Shown here one piece after another: positions 62,586-64,000 of a stretch of DNA of 64,000 nt (within the stretch, counting starts at the first letter, position 1; each line of letters begins with the position of its first letter). A program made the position numbers and the translations under genes. The notes beneath the pieces are model-generated. The model did not search any database and was not told where the DNA came from. It was given only the letters and a program-made list of their open reading frames with translations. This DNA comes from Cryobacterium luteum (GTDB taxonomy: Bacteria > Actinomycetota > Actinomycetes > Actinomycetales > Microbacteriaceae). The DNA lies in assembly GCF_900110125.1 (NCBI RefSeq), contig NZ_FOCN01000004.1, positions 62,001 through 126,000 of the forward strand, in the 5' to 3' direction.

Positions 62586-64000
62586 CGGTGCCCGTCCAGG
62601 TCACCACCGATTCGTTGCTGAACGGCCTCGACGAACAACAGCGCATAGCGGCTGAGGCGCTCATCGGCCCGGTGTGCATGCTCGCCGGCGCCGGCACCGG
62701 CAAGACCCGCGCCATCACCCACCGCATCGCGCTCGGTGTGCTGACCGGTGCCTACGCCCCCAACCGGGTCATGGCGCTCACCTTCACCAGCCGTTCAGCC
62801 GCCGAATTGCGCGGTCGGCTGCGTCAGCTCGGTGCCGGTGGAGTGGCGGCCCGCACCTTTCACGCCGCCGCGCTGTCGCAGCTGAACTACTTCTGGCCGC
62901 ACGTCGTCGGCGGCCAGGCGCCGCGCATTCTCGACGGCAAGGGCCGCATTCTCGGCCATGCCGCCGAGGCCCTGCACCTCAAAATCGATACGGCCACCCT
63001 GCGCGACCTCGCCGCCGAGGTGGAATGGCGCAAAACCAGCGGCCTGAGCATCGAGCAGTACGCGGCCGGCAGCTCCCGCCGCAGCCTGCCGGGCCGGCTC
63101 GATATCGACCAGGTCGTGGCTCTGCAACAGACCTACGAGAAGCTCAAAGACGAACGCAAACAAATCGACTTCGAAGACGTACTGCTCGCCATGGCCGGCA
63201 TGATCGAAGCCGAACCGTCGGTGGCCCTGCAGGTGCGCGAGCAGTACCGGTTCTTCGTTGTCGACGAATACCAGGACGTTTCGCCGCTGCAGCACGACCT
63301 GCTCGCGCTCTGGCTCGGTGATCGCCGCGACCTGTGCGTCGTCGGCGACGCCAGCCAGACCATCTACTCCTTCGCCGGCGCCCGCAGCGATTATCTTCTC
63401 GATTTTCCCAAGCACTACGAAGACGCCACGGTCGTGCGGCTCGAGCAGAACTACCGGTCGACCGCGCCGATCGTCGCCACGGCGAACCAGCTCATGCGCG
63501 GCCGTTCCGGCGCCCTCACCCTGCACGCCGCGCAAACCCGCACCGGTGCCGATCCGACGGTGCGCGGGTATGCCTCCGATATGGCCGAGGCCCGTGGCGT
63601 CGCCGAGCAGATTCTGCAGCTCATCGACACCGGCACGAAACCCGAAGACGTGGCCGTGTTGTTCCGGGTCAACGTGCAGGCGGCGCTGCTCGAAACGGCG
63701 CTGACCGAGGTGGGGGTGAGCTACCAGATTCGCGGGGCCAAACGGTTCTTCGACCTGCCCGAGGTGAAGCAGGCCGTGATGAGCCTGCGCGCGGCATCCG
63801 TTTCCATCATCGGGGAACCGCTGTTCAAATCGGTCAGCGACGTGCTGCGTTCCCTCGGCTGGAGCCAGACTGCGCCGGAGACCCGCGGGGCGGTGCAGTC
63901 CCGGTGGGAATCACTCAACGCCCTAATGGGCCTGGTCGACCAGGCCGCCCCCGGTACCACCTTTCGGCAGTTCACCGATGAGCTGATGGAACGGCAGGCC
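62582..64000 (+). CDS. uvrD2: UvrD2-type superfamily I DNA helicase (3' end outside the window)
   Basis: The frame starts at GTG 62582, overlapping the nudC stop, and stays open for 473 codons to the window end. Motif I is LAGAGTGKTRAITHRI with Lys41, motif Ia ALTFTSRSAAELRGR, motif II FFVVDEYQDVSPLQ, motif III VVGDASQTIYSFAGA, motif IV VRLEQNYRST, and PEDVAVLFRVNVQAALLETAL leads into domain 1B/2B. The place after nudC and the sequence match UvrD2 (Rv3198c) of mycobacteria, an essential 3'-5' helicase with an HRDC domain that would lie downstream of the cut. Confidence 0.93.
   Translation, partial: MTVPVQVTTDSLLNGLDEQQRIAAEALIGPVCMLAGAGTGKTRAITHRIALGVLTGAYAPNRVMALTFTSRSAAELRGRLRQLGAGGVAARTFHAAALSQLNYFWPHVVGGQAPRILDGKGRILGHAAEALHLKIDTATLRDLAAEVEWRKTSGLSIEQYAAGSSRRSLPGRLDIDQVVALQQTYEKLKDERKQIDFEDVLLAMAGMIEAEPSVALQVREQYRFFVVDEYQDVSPLQHDLLALWLGDRRDLCVVGDASQTIYSFAGARSDYLLDFPKHYEDATVVRLEQNYRSTAPIVATANQLMRGRSGALTLHAAQTRTGADPTVRGYASDMAEARGVAEQILQLIDTGTKPEDVAVLFRVNVQAALLETALTEVGVSYQIRGAKRFFDLPEVKQAVMSLRAASVSIIGEPLFKSVSDVLRSLGWSQTAPETRGAVQSRWESLNALMGLVDQAAPGTTFRQFTDELMERQA

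Overview
The window is GC-rich (roughly two-thirds G+C by eye) actinobacterial chromosome. Gene content and order fit the family Microbacteriaceae: fused dipeptide-type ABC ATPases, a DUF222/HNH protein, an EfeUOB iron system behind a DtxR-type box, DUF3117 and DUF3107 proteins, and AdnAB-type helicase-nucleases. A Cryobacterium-like genus is my guess; the genus is inference, the phylum is solid. No rRNA, tRNA, CRISPR array, insertion sequence or prophage was seen.

Layout. 1-3 kb: tail of gcvH and complete gcvP (glycine cleavage). 3-6.2 kb: three overlapping or tightly spaced accessory genes, an EspG-like protein, a secreted-looking Ser-Asp-His esterase with an ESX-substrate-like N-terminal half, and a lipoprotein. 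6.3-7.1 kb: a CPBP membrane protease on the other strand. 7.4-12.9 kb and 13.2-20.2 kb: two dipeptide/oligopeptide ABC importers with the order substrate-binding lipoprotein, permease, permease, fused double ATPase. Each has a TTG-started lipoprotein gene, a hairpin between lipoprotein and first permease, and the same 15-base motif upstream. The second locus is interrupted by an opposite-strand PH-domain gene and has an unusually long first permease. 20.3-22.2 kb: typA/bipA. 22.3-25.7 kb: efeUOB iron uptake on the minus strand. 25.8-29.8 kb: a degenerate MshB-like protein fused to a membrane domain, ferredoxin, dapC and citrate synthase. 30.2-37.2 kb: a nitronate monooxygenase-type flavoprotein, a DUF222/HNH protein with a collagen-like Gly-X-Thr tract, and a penicillin acylase family protein.

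37.2-46.7 kb: dapD and dapE (divergent), a PIG-V-like membrane protein, DUF3117, an O-methyltransferase, tatB, ppk2, mrp, DUF1003, an MgtE_N/CBS protein and a GSP17M-like protein. From memory this tracks the Mycobacterium tuberculosis order Rv1165 to Rv1234 with gaps. 46.7-50.4 kb: an M24 aminopeptidase, an EEP-family protein and a PHP phosphoesterase. 50.6-64 kb: DEAD helicase, ferritin-like protein, small membrane protein, DUF3107, AdnA, AdnB, a pseudokinase-like APH protein, NudC and UvrD2 (cut by the window end). This resembles Rv3211 to Rv3198c and is centred on DNA break repair.

The functional themes are lysine/DAP synthesis (dapC, dapD, dapE), peptide import, iron uptake and DNA repair. 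Several genes show a TAnnnT hexamer exactly 6 bases before the start codon and are probably leaderless. The octamer RCGGATGC is clearly over-used across the window.
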